Notes: a model not told the origin generated them from the letters alone. A stretch of 64,000 nucleotides of DNA from Streptomyces sp. NBC_00390 (GCF_036057275.1 NZ_CP107945.1:5704001-5768000); one strand, 5' to 3'; shown: positions 40,426 through 51,967, numbered from the stretch's first letter. Numbers and translations: made by a program.

Positions 40426-40632
40426 ATGCCGTCCATGACCAGCAGCAAGGTGAGCAGATGGGACCAGCACGGACGAGAACACGTGGTGCAGGTACAGAAG
40501 GCAGGAATGCAGCGGCAGTTGACCTGCGGCACCTGCGGCTGGCGCAAGAACGCGCAGTTCCTGCCGTGGCTCAAGGCCGAGGAACACCTCACCGAGGCGC
40601 ACCAGGCGACCGTGGACCCGGCAGGCGGCTGA
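40426..40632 (+). CDS. Small CxxC / HxxxxH protein
   Basis: A 68-residue protein from ATG 40426 behind AGGAGG (40415-40420). The core TCGTCGWRKNAQ ... LKAEEHLTEAHQ has a CxxC and two histidines in a spacing suited to zinc binding. Small proteins of this type are common in streptomycetes; function is unknown. Confidence 0.75.
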   Translation: MPSMTSSKVSRWDQHGREHVVQVQKAGMQRQLTCGTCGWRKNAQFLPWLKAEEHLTEAHQATVDPAGG

Positions 40633-40731
40633 GCCGACGCTACGCCGGACCGGTGCCGCCCGGCCCGGCCGCAAGCCCGCGCAGCAGCAGGACGCGACCG
40701 CCGCGAACTCGCCGTCGCCATCCGGCTTCTG

Positions 40732-40971
40732 TCACTGGGGCGCAAGGGCCGGACCGTGGAAACGGGCCGTGGCGCCGTGGACAGCACGCGCCGTGCCACT
40801 GCGTTCGACCAGCGTGAACTTCCACGCCGGCATGCCCTCTTCGACGATCTTTCGCAGCTGCTCGACTAGTTCGTGGGTGTGCCCCTCGGCGTCACCCGTG
40901 CGGCTCCGCTCTCGCGGCACGCCCGAAAACCAGGTGCTCTCGCCCCCCGGGCGCGCTAGCGTCCTGTTCAT
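40732..40971 (-). CDS. Small protein of unknown function
   Basis: A 79-codon ORF with strong third-position G/C bias, arguing for real coding. The region GHTHELVEQLRKIVEEGMP forms a helix, followed by WKFTLVERSGTARAVHGA. No family is recognised and the ribosome-binding site is weak. Its start overlaps the start of the nine-codon ORF on the other strand. Confidence 0.55.
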   Translation of the reverse strand: MNRTLARPGGESTWFSGVPRERSRTGDAEGHTHELVEQLRKIVEEGMPAWKFTLVERSGTARAVHGATARFHGPALAPQ

Positions 40972-40999
40972 GTCTTCGTTCTTCCAGATGTACGAGTGA
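40956..40999 (+). promoter_or_regulatory. Promoter-like element with nine-codon leaderless ORF (MSSFFQMYE)
   Basis: TAGCGT (40956-40961) fits a -10 box; transcription would start near 40968. An ATG at 40970 begins a nine-codon ORF, MSSFFQMYE, ending TGA at 40997-40999, 68 nt upstream of the DUF6243 gene. No convincing -35 was found. Confidence 0.4.
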
Positions 41000-41067
41000 G
41001 AGCGCGGCGGTCATCCGTCCTCGCCTGACCATTCCCGAGTCACTTCTCACCCCGATGGGAGAACCCC

Positions 41068-41268
41068 GTGGCCAAGAGCCGTAACAACCTCCTCGGCGTC
41101 GGCGGGCAGCGCCGGAAGCTGTCCCGCGCCGACCAGCAGGGCAACGGCCCCGCCCGTAACAACGACCGCAAGGCGGCCGCCGGCCAGAAGCAGGACCTGC
41201 TCCGCAAGATGCGCGAGCGGGCCCAGGGCAAGGCGGACGACGAGCAGACGCCTCAGCCCGAGGCCTGA
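41068..41268 (+). CDS. DUF6243 family small protein
   Basis: A 66-residue very basic protein from GTG 41068 behind GGGAGA. The sequence SRNNLLGVGGQRRKLSRADQ and GNGPARNNDRKAAAGQKQDL is a well-conserved streptomycete family (DUF6243). Function is unknown; the charge suggests nucleic-acid or ribosome contact. It has its own upstream promoter-like element and is followed by two hairpins. Confidence 0.85.
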   Translation: MAKSRNNLLGVGGQRRKLSRADQQGNGPARNNDRKAAAGQKQDLLRKMRERAQGKADDEQTPQPEA

Positions 41269-41276
41269 GCGCACCT

Positions 41277-41297
41277 GTGGGCCCGGACCGGGCCCAC
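41277..41297. terminator. Palindrome after the DUF6243 gene
   Basis: GTGGGCCCGG (41277-41286) and CCGGGCCCAC (41288-41297) form a 10-bp inverted repeat around a single base, 8 nt after the stop codon. Confidence 0.55.
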
Positions 41298-41309
41298 GAC
41301 GACGCGTCG

Positions 41310-41342
41310 CGCGAGCGCCTGGTCCAGCTCCAGGCGCTCGCG
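41310..41342. terminator. Second hairpin in the convergent gap
   Basis: A perfect 13-bp inverted repeat (41310-41322 and 41330-41342) with a 7-nt loop, upstream of the convergent beta-propeller gene end at 41387. It probably serves as a bidirectional terminator. Confidence 0.7.
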
Positions 41343-41386
41343 CTCGCCGGGTGTGAGCTGCCCCGGCCGCTTCCACCCCGCCCCGG

Positions 41387-42550
41387 TCAGCCCTTGAAGC
41401 GGGCGGCCGCGGGGATCAGATCGCCCTTCTTGGCGATGCCGACGGTCCACAGGTCCGCGGTGCGCGGCACCGTCGCCAGTCCGCGTATCACCAGCGACGG
41501 GTCCGGAGCCTGTTCGAAGCGGCGCTGCGTGGCGTCCCAGCGCAGGGCGACGGAGACCGAGCCCTTCCCGCCCACCGCCCACAGGGTGTTGTCGCCGGAG
41601 CGGCCTGCGGCGCGCAGCCGGCCGTCGGGGATGTCCGGGGTGCTGACGGCGGTCCACTTCCTGCCGTCCCAGCGCGCGGCGAAGGGACGTTCCGAGCCGC
41701 CGGTGACGGAGCCGCCCACCGCCCACACCTCGTCGGCGGACACCGCCGTGATCCCCGCGAACCAACGATGCTCGCCCTCCTTGCCCCCCGGCGCCTCCAC
41801 TCGCGTCCAGGAGGTGCCGTCGAAGTGCAGCAGCAGCGCGGTCTGTTCGGTGCCGGCGCCGGCGAACGACGAGCCTGCCGCCCAGATGTCGTCGGGTGCG
41901 ACGACGGCGAGGCTGGTCAGTTCGCCCTTGCCGACATCGGGGAGGGCCTGCCTGCGCCAGGCCGAACCGTCCCACGCCTGCACGGCGGGCACACCGTTCT
42001 TGATGCCCTGCGGCACCGCACGGCCGACTGCCCAGGCCTTGCCGTCGGAGGCGATGGCCACCGCGTCGGGTGTGAGGCGGCCGCCCGGGTCGCGGTCGAA
42101 GGCGCGTGCGGTCCAGGAGGTTCCGTCCCAGTGCGCGGAGGAGGCGCCGACCGTCCAGATGTCGTCGGCCGACTTCACGGCGAGGGCCTGCGGGAAGCTG
42201 TCGGCGGGCAGGGTCGACTCCTGTTTCCAGGAGGTCCCGTCCCAGCGGAGTGCGACCGCCTCGTTCTTGATGTTGGTGCTGTCCTTCAGCCGGTAGCCGA
42301 CGGCCCACGCCTGTTCGCCGTCGAGCGCGGCGACGGCGGTGAGGTCGCCTTTCTCCACCGGGGTGGGGGTGGTTGTCCACTGCCCGGCCCGCGCGGCCGC
42401 GGCCGGGGCCTCGCCCGTGCCGGAAGCGGGTCCGGCCCAGGCGCTGGCGACGACCAGGCTGCCGGTCGCGATGGCACCCGCGGCCAGTGACGCCAGCAGA
42501 GGCCGCCGCCGTACGCGCCGGTGCCGGGATGAGGTGTTCGTGTTCGTCAC
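41387..42550 (-). CDS. Secreted beta-propeller-like protein
   Basis: A 387-residue protein with a signal peptide (RRVRRRPLLASLAAGAIATGSLVVASAWAG). It has at least six repeats of a blade unit, for example DLTAVAALDGEQAWAVGYR, ALAVKSADDIWTVGASSAHWDGTSW, SLAVVAPDDIWAAGSSF and VSADEVWAVGGSVTGG, each with a W-W-G pattern. It is probably an extracellular propeller with a ligand-binding role. It starts 28 bp after the dioxygenase stop codon on the same strand. Confidence 0.82.
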   Translation of the reverse strand: MTNTNTSSRHRRVRRRPLLASLAAGAIATGSLVVASAWAGPASGTGEAPAAAARAGQWTTTPTPVEKGDLTAVAALDGEQAWAVGYRLKDSTNIKNEAVALRWDGTSWKQESTLPADSFPQALAVKSADDIWTVGASSAHWDGTSWTARAFDRDPGGRLTPDAVAIASDGKAWAVGRAVPQGIKNGVPAVQAWDGSAWRRQALPDVGKGELTSLAVVAPDDIWAAGSSFAGAGTEQTALLLHFDGTSWTRVEAPGGKEGEHRWFAGITAVSADEVWAVGGSVTGGSERPFAARWDGRKWTAVSTPDIPDGRLRAAGRSGDNTLWAVGGKGSVSVALRWDATQRRFEQAPDPSLVIRGLATVPRTADLWTVGIAKKGDLIPAAARFKG

Positions 42551-42578
42551 GGGAGTCCTTGGTGTTCGGCGGTCGGTA

Positions 42579-43301
42579 CTAGACCGTGGTCTTGATGACG
42601 AAGTCGAAGGCGCCGGTGTAGCGGCCGTCCTGCGGGGCCGACAGCGTGATCGTGCAGGCGCTGTTGCGGAGCCGGTCCTGGGCGTTGAGCGCGGCGAAGT
42701 TGCGGCCGTAGGCCTGGGTGCCGTCGGGGAAGTAGAGCTGGGTGATCAGGACCGGTCCGCCGGGAGCCTGCACCTGGGTGTGGATGTGAGGCGCGCGGTT
42801 GCCCCAACGGCCCCAGTAGTCACGGGGGATGATCGTCTGCAGCCGGAACGCGCCCCGGTTGTCGGTGTACTGGTGGCCCCGCAGCGCGAAGCCGGACGTG
42901 TCGTAGTCGCCGTTCTGGTCGCACTGCCAGAACTCGATGAGCGCGCCCGTCACGGGGGCGCATGCGGTGTCGTAGACGACGCCGCTGAGGTCGAGGCGTA
43001 CCCCGTTGATGCCGGGGGTGACCAAATTGCCGCGCTCGGGGGACTCGGGCTTGAAGAGCGGGCCTTCGGTCGCCGCCGGGGTCTCGTGACCGTCGCAGGC
43101 GGGTGTGACGGCCAGGGGACGGCCTTGCGCCCGGGCCTGCTGCACTGCGGTCATCGGGTGTGCCGCGGTCATCGGGTGTGCCGCCGCCGACGCGGCGCCG
43201 GTCGCCGCGAGCGCCGCGGCTGTCATGCCCATCGAACTGGCCCTGATGAACGTCCTGCGTGAGCTGGTGTGCCCGCCGCCGGCATCGTGGTCCTGGCGCA
43301 T
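42579..43301 (-). CDS. Tat-exported intradiol ring-cleavage dioxygenase
   Basis: A 240-residue protein from ATG 43301 behind AAGGAGAC. A Tat signal (SSRRTFIRASSMG) is followed by an intradiol dioxygenase core with GVVYDTACAPVTGALIEFWQCDQNG, the tyrosine-containing YDTSGFALRGHQYTD, and HIH in GNRAPHIHTQ for Fe3+ binding. It would cleave catechol-type rings outside the cell. In the segment after the signal, HPMTAA is duplicated by an 18-nt tandem repeat (43147-43182). Confidence 0.9.
   Translation of the reverse strand: MRQDHDAGGGHTSSRRTFIRASSMGMTAAALAATGAASAAAHPMTAAHPMTAVQQARAQGRPLAVTPACDGHETPAATEGPLFKPESPERGNLVTPGINGVRLDLSGVVYDTACAPVTGALIEFWQCDQNGDYDTSGFALRGHQYTDNRGAFRLQTIIPRDYWGRWGNRAPHIHTQVQAPGGPVLITQLYFPDGTQAYGRNFAALNAQDRLRNSACTITLSAPQDGRYTGAFDFVIKTTV
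43147..43182. repeat. 18-nt perfect tandem duplication in dioxygenase leader region
   Basis: Two adjacent identical copies (43147-43164 and 43165-43182) add six residues to the linker between Tat signal and mature enzyme. The frame is kept. Confidence 0.9.
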
Positions 43302-43452
43302 CGCGTCTCCTTGCCGATCGTCTGTGCGGCAGGGCATTGGGTGGGGTCAGGACCGGCACCAGGCGCACGAGTCCTCGGAATGCCCTGTTCCGAGCAGCGT
43401 GGCCGCTGCCGGGTGCGAGCGGATCGGCCGGATGACCGGCGGGTTCGGCGCG

Positions 43453-45954
43453 TTACGAAACCCGGGGCGGCCGCCGGCCCGCGGCGACCCGTGCTCTTTC
43501 GGCCACCCACAGGGCGATCTGGGTCCGTGACCGCATGCCCAGCTTGTCCCGCACGTGGTCGAGGTGGGTGGAGACCGTGCTCGCCGCGAGCCCGAGCCGG
43601 GACGCGATCTCGCGGTTGGTGAGCCCCTCGGCGACGAGCGCGGCCACCACCGACTCCCGTCCGGTCAGCGGAGACATGTCGCCCCGCCCGGCCGCGGGGT
43701 CCGCGGTCTCAGGCCTGTCGTCAAGGTGCAGGGCGTGGCCGATCAACTGCCGCCAGCGCAGTCGGCCGCCTTCGGCCACGGCGGCGTCACGCGCCGGCGG
43801 GGGCAGGGCGGCTTGTGCGCGTACGGCCGCCGCCTCGACCTGCCGCTGCCATGCGGCCTCGGGCTCGGTGTCGAGGCGTCGGCGTGCCTGAGCCGCGGCG
43901 GTGAGCAGCCGCAGCGAGCGTCGTGCGTCGCCCTGTTCGCCGGCCACCAGCGCCAGCCCTTCGAGCGGATAGAGCGCATGGAGGCTCTGACCCGGGACCG
44001 TGCGCAGGGCCTCGGCGAACAGTTCTTCCGCCGTGTCCAGGTCGCCGAGCGCGAGGCGTATCGCGCCGGCGGTGTGCAGTGCGGCCGACGATGCACCCCC
44101 GTCGGGCCAGGTCCGCAGCAGCGGCAGGCACAGGGACATCAGCGCGTCGCCCTCGGCCGCCTTTCCGGTGTGCAGCAGTGCCCAGGCCAGATGGTGGCGG
44201 CACCAGGCAGTGTCGCGGGGGCGGCCGAGCGGGACGACGAGGCCGAGGCACTCGGCGAAGTCGGCGACCGCGCCGGCGAAGTCGCCGCGGCACAGGTGTG
44301 CGGCGGCCCGCGCGTCAAGGGCGTTGGCGAGGGCTGCGGGGCTGTGGCCGCGGCGTTCGACGGCGACGGCCTGTTCGGCGAAGCGCAGGGCCGCGGTTCG
44401 GTCGGCCTGCCGGCAGGCGGCGCGGGTGGCGAGGGCCAGGGCAGCGCCGCCGAGGACGCCTTCGGTGTCGTCCTGGAGGATCCGGGTCAGCAGGGCGCGG
44501 GAGGCGGTGAGCTGCTCCTGCTGGTAGCGGACCCGGGCCAGCGCGAGGGCCGGCCGCAGATATGAGATGTCGCGTTCCCGCCCGGCGTGGGCGACGGCCG
44601 CCGCGAGGTTCTCCCGCTCCTCGGTCGGCGCCCCGCCCGCCTGGTCGACGAAGACCTGGTCCGCCGTCGGCGCCAGCAGCCGGGTGAGCCAGTCGACGGC
44701 ACGCTGCCATGTGTCGTGCAGCTCGCCGGACTCGGTCAGACGGTCCAGGGCGTATGCGCGTACGGAGCTGAGCTGCCGGAAGCGAGCTGCTCCCGCCGCA
44801 TCGCCCGGCAGCCGTACCAGCAGTGATTTGGCCTCCAGCGCGCACAGCACGCGCAGCACCTGCTGGGGTCTCAGCTCGCCGTCGGCTCCGCCGGCTGTGC
44901 ACACCGCGGCCGCCCCCGTCGCGTCGAATCCGCCGACGAGGACGGCCAGCCGACGCAGGAAGGCCTGTTCCCGCGGGTCGAGCAATCGATGGCTCCAGTC
45001 GATCGCGGCCGCCAGTTCGCGGTGCCGCCCCGGACCGGTCCTGCTGCCGTCGGTGAGGAGGGAGAGCTGGTCGTCGAGACCGGTGAGGATGTCGCCGAGA
45101 GGGAGGGTTCCGGCGCGGCGGGCCGCCAGCTCGATGGCGAGCGGCAGTCCGTCGAGGCGGCGGCAGATCTCGGCCACCGTGTGGGCGTTCGACGTGTTCA
45201 GGGTGAATCCGGGTGCAGCGGTGGCGGCCCGTTCGGCGAACAGCCGGACGGCGTCGCAGTGCGGAACGGTCGCGGGGTCGTCCGGGCCGTGGGCGGGCGC
45301 CAGCGACAGTTCGGCCACACGGAACACCACCTCGCCGGGTACGCGCAGCGCTTCCCGGCTGGTGGCGAGGATCCGCAGCCGAGGGCACCGGGCAAGCAAC
45401 TGGGCGGCCAGCTCGGCGCACGGCTCGGCCAGATGTTCGCAGTTGTCCAGGATCAGCAGGACCGAACCGCCGCCGAGCGCATGGACGAGTACGTCGACGC
45501 CGGTCCGCCCGCGCCGCTCGCCGACCCCGAGTGCGGCGGCGACGGCCTGCGGCAGCCGGTCGCCGTCGTGCAGCGTGTCCAGTTCGACCAGCCGCGCCCG
45601 CCTGCCGGAGGCTGCGCCGCGCAGGTGGGCGACGGTGTGGAGGGCCAGCCGTGTCTTGCCCACTCCGCCGGGTCCGGTGAGGGTCACCAGCCGCGACGAC
45701 TTCAGCAGGGCGCGCAGCCGGGTCAGTTCGTCATGGCGCCCGACGAAGGAGTCCAGCGCCCGGGGGAGCCCTGCGGCCGGTGGCAACGGGCCGGCGGGAT
45801 CGTCGTCGTGGCGCACCGAGCGGCGCCGGAAGGCACGCTGCCGGCAGGCGTCGGAGCAGTAGCGTGCGGGCCGTCCGCCTCTTCCCGTCCCGCTTCGCCG
45901 GCCCAGCTCGTTCCCGCACACCGCGCACGCTCGACTGCCGCTCACCCGCGGCAT
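43453..45954 (-). CDS. LuxR-type large ATPase regulator with N-terminal zinc finger
   Basis: An 833-residue regulator. The N-terminus carries an unusual zinc finger-like unit, with cysteines 10, 13, 33 and 37 in CAVCGNELG ... RYCSDACRQR. This is followed by an NB-ARC/AAA-like ATPase (P-loop GPGGVGKT at 94-101; LILDNCEHL as Walker B), a long TPR-like region (about 400-700) and a C-terminal LuxR HTH (LTGRESVVAALVAEGLTNREIASRL ...). It resembles AfsR- or LAL-type regulators of secondary metabolism. Targets are unknown; the MFS exporter upstream is on the same strand. Confidence 0.9.
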   Translation of the reverse strand: MPRVSGSRACAVCGNELGRRSGTGRGGRPARYCSDACRQRAFRRRSVRHDDDPAGPLPPAAGLPRALDSFVGRHDELTRLRALLKSSRLVTLTGPGGVGKTRLALHTVAHLRGAASGRRARLVELDTLHDGDRLPQAVAAALGVGERRGRTGVDVLVHALGGGSVLLILDNCEHLAEPCAELAAQLLARCPRLRILATSREALRVPGEVVFRVAELSLAPAHGPDDPATVPHCDAVRLFAERAATAAPGFTLNTSNAHTVAEICRRLDGLPLAIELAARRAGTLPLGDILTGLDDQLSLLTDGSRTGPGRHRELAAAIDWSHRLLDPREQAFLRRLAVLVGGFDATGAAAVCTAGGADGELRPQQVLRVLCALEAKSLLVRLPGDAAGAARFRQLSSVRAYALDRLTESGELHDTWQRAVDWLTRLLAPTADQVFVDQAGGAPTEERENLAAAVAHAGRERDISYLRPALALARVRYQQEQLTASRALLTRILQDDTEGVLGGAALALATRAACRQADRTAALRFAEQAVAVERRGHSPAALANALDARAAAHLCRGDFAGAVADFAECLGLVVPLGRPRDTAWCRHHLAWALLHTGKAAEGDALMSLCLPLLRTWPDGGASSAALHTAGAIRLALGDLDTAEELFAEALRTVPGQSLHALYPLEGLALVAGEQGDARRSLRLLTAAAQARRRLDTEPEAAWQRQVEAAAVRAQAALPPPARDAAVAEGGRLRWRQLIGHALHLDDRPETADPAAGRGDMSPLTGRESVVAALVAEGLTNREIASRLGLAASTVSTHLDHVRDKLGMRSRTQIALWVAERARVAAGRRPPRVS

Positions 45955-46037
45955 CCTCGCCGAGCGGGCGCGCCCTCACCACCGGGTCCGGAGAAGGGTG
46001 ATCCACGCCGCATCCGGAGCCGGTCCGGCACGCGCTG

Positions 46038-47459
46038 TCACCGCGAGGCGGGCATCGGGTGCTCCGCGGCCGGCTCCAGCCGTTCGGCGGCCCGCTGCGC
46101 GGTCTGCTGGGCCCACCGGCCACTGGTCAGGGCCCCGGCCACCAGGATGCCCAGCCCGCATGCGGTGATGACCCACCACGCGGGACGGCTCGCGTCGACG
46201 AACCCGTCGGTGGGCGAGGAGGGGGAGACTCCGGCGGCCAGTACGGCTCCGACGACGGCGACGCCGAGGGTCTGGCCGGTCTGGCGGCTGGTCGAGGCGA
46301 TCGCGGCGGCGACACCCGCCTGGGTGCGGGGCATCCCGGACACGGCGGTGTTGGTGATGGGGGCGTTGACCAGGCCGAAGCCGAGACCGAAGAGCACAAA
46401 GCCGGTGAACAGCCCGGTCGCGGTGGCCTCCGCCTCGAACGCGGCGAACATCAGGCCGCTCGCGGTCATGGCCGTGCCGGCGACGAGCAGGGGCAGCCGT
46501 GGTCCGTGGGTGCCGACCAGCCGGCCCGACAGGGGGGCGCAGACGAAGGTCATTGCGGCCATGGGCAGCATGTACAGACCGGCGTCCAGCGCCGACAGGC
46601 CGCGCACATCCTGCAGATAGAGGGTGGTGACGAACAGGAAGCCGCCGAGCGCGGCGAAGGCGAACACCGCGATCAGGTTGGCTCCGCTGAACGGCGCGGA
46701 GCGGAAGAAGCGCAGATCGATCAGGGGTTCGCGGCGTCTGGGCTCGTACAGCAGCAGACCGGCCAGGGCGAGGACGGAGACGGCTGCGTAGAGGGGGTCC
46801 GATTCGATGATCGCGTACGTCAGTGAGCCGAGGAGCGCCATGACGAGGAGCTGGCCCACCGGGTCGGCGCGGCGGGGCCGCGGGGCGCGGGACTCCGGTA
46901 CGTAACGCCAGGTGAGGAGCAGGGCCGCGAGGCCCACCGGAACGTTGATCCAGAAGATCGAGCGCCAGCCGACCCCGTCGACGAGGAGACCGCCGATGAG
47001 AGGCCCGGCCGCCATCGAGATACCGACCACTCCACCCCACACGCCGATGGCGCGGGCCCGGGCGCGCGGCTCGGTGAAGGTGTTGGTGATGATCGACATC
47101 GCGACGGGATTGAGCATGGAGCCCCCGACGGCCTGCACCATGCGGAAGACGACGAGCGACTCGAGGTTCGGGGCGAGTGAGCACAGGACCGATCCGGCGG
47201 TGAAGACGACGAGCCCGGCCTGGAAGACCTTGCGGCGGCCGATGCGGTCGGCGGTGGATCCGGCGAGCATCAGCAGGCAGGCGAGGACCAGGGTGTAGGC
47301 GTCGACGGTCCACTGCATTCCGGCGACCGAAGCGTCCAGTTCGTCGCGCATGGAGGGCAGGGCGACGTTCAGGATGGTGTTGTCCAGGCTGACGATGAGC
47401 AGGCTCATACAGCAGATCGCCAGCACCAGCATGCGCCTGCGGGGACTGAGCTCCGGCAT
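46038..47459 (-). CDS. MFS drug exporter (DHA2/EmrB-QacA-like)
   Basis: A 473-residue 14-TM-type exporter from ATG 47459. Key motifs are LDNTILNVALPSMRDEL (TM1), GSTADRIGRRKVFQAGLV (motif A) and GGVVGISMAAGPLIGGLLVDG (motif C-like). The C-terminus is a charged tail. It is divergent from dus and lies upstream of the large LuxR-type regulator on the same strand. Confidence 0.93.
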   Translation of the reverse strand: MPELSPRRRMLVLAICCMSLLIVSLDNTILNVALPSMRDELDASVAGMQWTVDAYTLVLACLLMLAGSTADRIGRRKVFQAGLVVFTAGSVLCSLAPNLESLVVFRMVQAVGGSMLNPVAMSIITNTFTEPRARARAIGVWGGVVGISMAAGPLIGGLLVDGVGWRSIFWINVPVGLAALLLTWRYVPESRAPRPRRADPVGQLLVMALLGSLTYAIIESDPLYAAVSVLALAGLLLYEPRRREPLIDLRFFRSAPFSGANLIAVFAFAALGGFLFVTTLYLQDVRGLSALDAGLYMLPMAAMTFVCAPLSGRLVGTHGPRLPLLVAGTAMTASGLMFAAFEAEATATGLFTGFVLFGLGFGLVNAPITNTAVSGMPRTQAGVAAAIASTSRQTGQTLGVAVVGAVLAAGVSPSSPTDGFVDASRPAWWVITACGLGILVAGALTSGRWAQQTAQRAAERLEPAAEHPMPASR

Positions 47460-47536
47460 GCACGCATAGTACGGCCGACTGATCGCCGGGCCGGTAGGGC
47501 CGACTCCTGGCGCGGCGAGTGCGCGACAATGGGCGG

Positions 47537-48760
47537 ATGACCACGTCTGCCCCGTCGACCACGCTCGCCCAGCCCGCTGTGCCGGCTGCACCTGCCACGG
47601 CCCCGGCGTCCCCGACGCTGAAGATCGGCCCCCACACGGTGCAGCCGCCGGTGGTGCTCGCGCCCATGGCCGGCATCACCAATGCGCCGTTCCGTACCTT
47701 GTGCCGCGAGTACAGCGGGGGCAAGGGGCTGTTCGTCAGCGAGATGATCACCACGCGGGCGCTGGTCGAGCGCAACGAGAAGACGATGCACCTCATCCAC
47801 TTCGACGCGACCGAGACTTCGCGCTCGATCCAGCTGTACGGAGTGGACCCGGCCACCGTCGGCAAGGCCGTGCGCATGATCGCGGACGAGGACCTGGCCG
47901 ACCACATCGACCTGAACTTCGGCTGCCCGGTGCCCAAGGTGACCCGCAAGGGGGGCGGTTCCGCGCTCCCTTACAAGCGGCCGCTGCTGCGCGCGATCCT
48001 GAACGAAGCGGTCTCGAACGCGGGCGGTCTGCCGGTCACGATGAAGATGCGCAAGGGCATCGACGACGATCACATCACCTATCTCGACGCGGGCCGGATC
48101 GCGGTCGAGGAGGGTGTCACGGCGATCGCGCTCCATGGGCGCACGGCGGCGCAGCACTACGGCGGCAGTGCGGACTGGGACGCCATCGCGCGCCTGAAGG
48201 AACACGTCCCGGAGATTCCGGTGCTCGGGAACGGCGACATCTGGTCGGCCGGTGACGCGCTGCGGATGGTGCGCGAGACGGGCTGCGACGGTGTGGTCGT
48301 GGGGCGCGGCTGTCTGGGGCGGCCATGGCTGTTCCAGGATCTGGTCGCCGCCTTCGAGGGCCAGGGCGCCCCCGGCGGTGCCGCTGACGGACACGGCGCG
48401 AGTCCCTCGCTGCGCCAGGTCGCCGACGCCATGGTGCGTCATGCCCGGCTGCTGGGGGAATGGATCGGCGACGAGACGCGGGGAGTGATCGACTTCCGTA
48501 AGCATGTGGCCTGGTATCTCAAGGGCTTCTCGGTCGGTTCGGAGATGCGCAAGAAGCTGGCGGTCACCTCGTCGCTGGACGAGCTGGCCGCTCAGCTGAG
48601 CGAGCTCGATCTGGGCCAGCCGTGGCCGGTGGGCGCGGACGGGCCGCGGGGGCGTACGTCGGGGAACAACCGTGTCGTGCTGCCGGACGGCTGGCTGAAG
48701 GACCCGTACGACTGCGCGGCTGTCAGCGTGGACGCGGAACTGGACACGTCGGGCGGATGA
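47537..48760 (+). CDS. dus: tRNA-dihydrouridine synthase
   Basis: A 407-residue FMN enzyme of the DusB-like group that reduces uridines in the tRNA D-loop. APMAGITNAPFRTLCREY is the FMN-binding start; DLNFGCPVPKVTRKGGG contains the catalytic Cys; VVVGRGCLGRPWLFQDL is the C-terminal FMN-phosphate site. ATG 47537 is preferred over an upstream in-frame start at 47519. It is divergent from the MFS exporter. Confidence 0.95.
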   Translation: MTTSAPSTTLAQPAVPAAPATAPASPTLKIGPHTVQPPVVLAPMAGITNAPFRTLCREYSGGKGLFVSEMITTRALVERNEKTMHLIHFDATETSRSIQLYGVDPATVGKAVRMIADEDLADHIDLNFGCPVPKVTRKGGGSALPYKRPLLRAILNEAVSNAGGLPVTMKMRKGIDDDHITYLDAGRIAVEEGVTAIALHGRTAAQHYGGSADWDAIARLKEHVPEIPVLGNGDIWSAGDALRMVRETGCDGVVVGRGCLGRPWLFQDLVAAFEGQGAPGGAADGHGASPSLRQVADAMVRHARLLGEWIGDETRGVIDFRKHVAWYLKGFSVGSEMRKKLAVTSSLDELAAQLSELDLGQPWPVGADGPRGRTSGNNRVVLPDGWLKDPYDCAAVSVDAELDTSGG

Positions 48761-48842
48761 GTCAGGATCATGTACCGGATGCTGGAATTCGGCCCGCGCC
48801 TGCGGCGTGATTCTCGCCACCCTTGATAGGGGAGGTGCTCAG

Positions 48843-48989
48843 ATGAGCGGATCGAGGGTCAGTGCACCTCTCAAAGGGTGGCACTCAGTGCCACCCGTTG
48901 AGTGTTCAACTCCTGAACTCACTTGCCGCCAAAGTCGCTCACATGAGCGCGTATGGCCACTGTTCGGTCAAGTGGCCTTCGGAGGGTGA
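48843..48989 (+). CDS. Possible 48-codon ORF upstream of ppdK
   Basis: ATG 48843 lies 6 nt after GGGGAGG (48830-48836) and opens a 48-codon frame (MSGSRVSAPLKGWHSVPP...) ending TGA at 48987-48989. Its third positions are only about half G/C, unlike all neighbours. A 21-bp palindrome lies inside it. It may be a leader ORF or chance frame. Confidence 0.4.
   Translation: MSGSRVSAPLKGWHSVPPVECSTPELTCRQSRSHERVWPLFGQVAFGG
48876..48896. promoter_or_regulatory. 21-bp perfect palindrome upstream of ppdK
   Basis: GGGTGGCACT (48876-48885), C, AGTGCCACCC (48887-48896): 10-bp arms around one base. It has the look of a TetR-family or similar dimeric operator. A second imperfect palindrome, GTTGAGTGTTCAAC, follows directly at 48897-48910. 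Confidence 0.6.
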
Positions 48990-49151
48990 ACGGAAAACCC
49001 GTTCCAGGTGCGGACTGCGGTCACCTGTGATCTGGTGGCGGACGAGTGGTTAAGGCCGTATGACGCGCAAGTGGACGTACCCAGGTGCCTTCGATCTGGG
49101 TATGTTCCTCGCCGTCAGGGCAGCCACCGAGTCCTCGAGGAGTCGAGACCC
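48990..49151 (+). promoter_or_regulatory. ppdK upstream region
   Basis: The 162 bp before ppdK contain ACCCAG (49079-49084 region) and CTGGGT (about 49096-49101) as an inverted repeat around GTGCCTTCGAT. GAGGAG (49136-49141) serves as ribosome-binding site. No credible sigma promoter spacing was found, so the site of transcription initiation is unresolved. Confidence 0.35.
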
Positions 49152-51860
<2,709 letters not shown>

Positions 51861-51967
51861 GACGCCGGAGCCGTCGCAGGGCTCCGGGGCCTGTCCTCCG
51901 GGACCCGGTACCACCTGACCCTCACCGGTGACCCGGTGACCCGGTGACGGCTCCGGAGCACGAAACA

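Noticed and set aside
38880..40799. A 639-codon open frame on the minus strand
   Set aside because: Mostly opposite glyS; low-complexity valine/leucine/glycine text, no domain.
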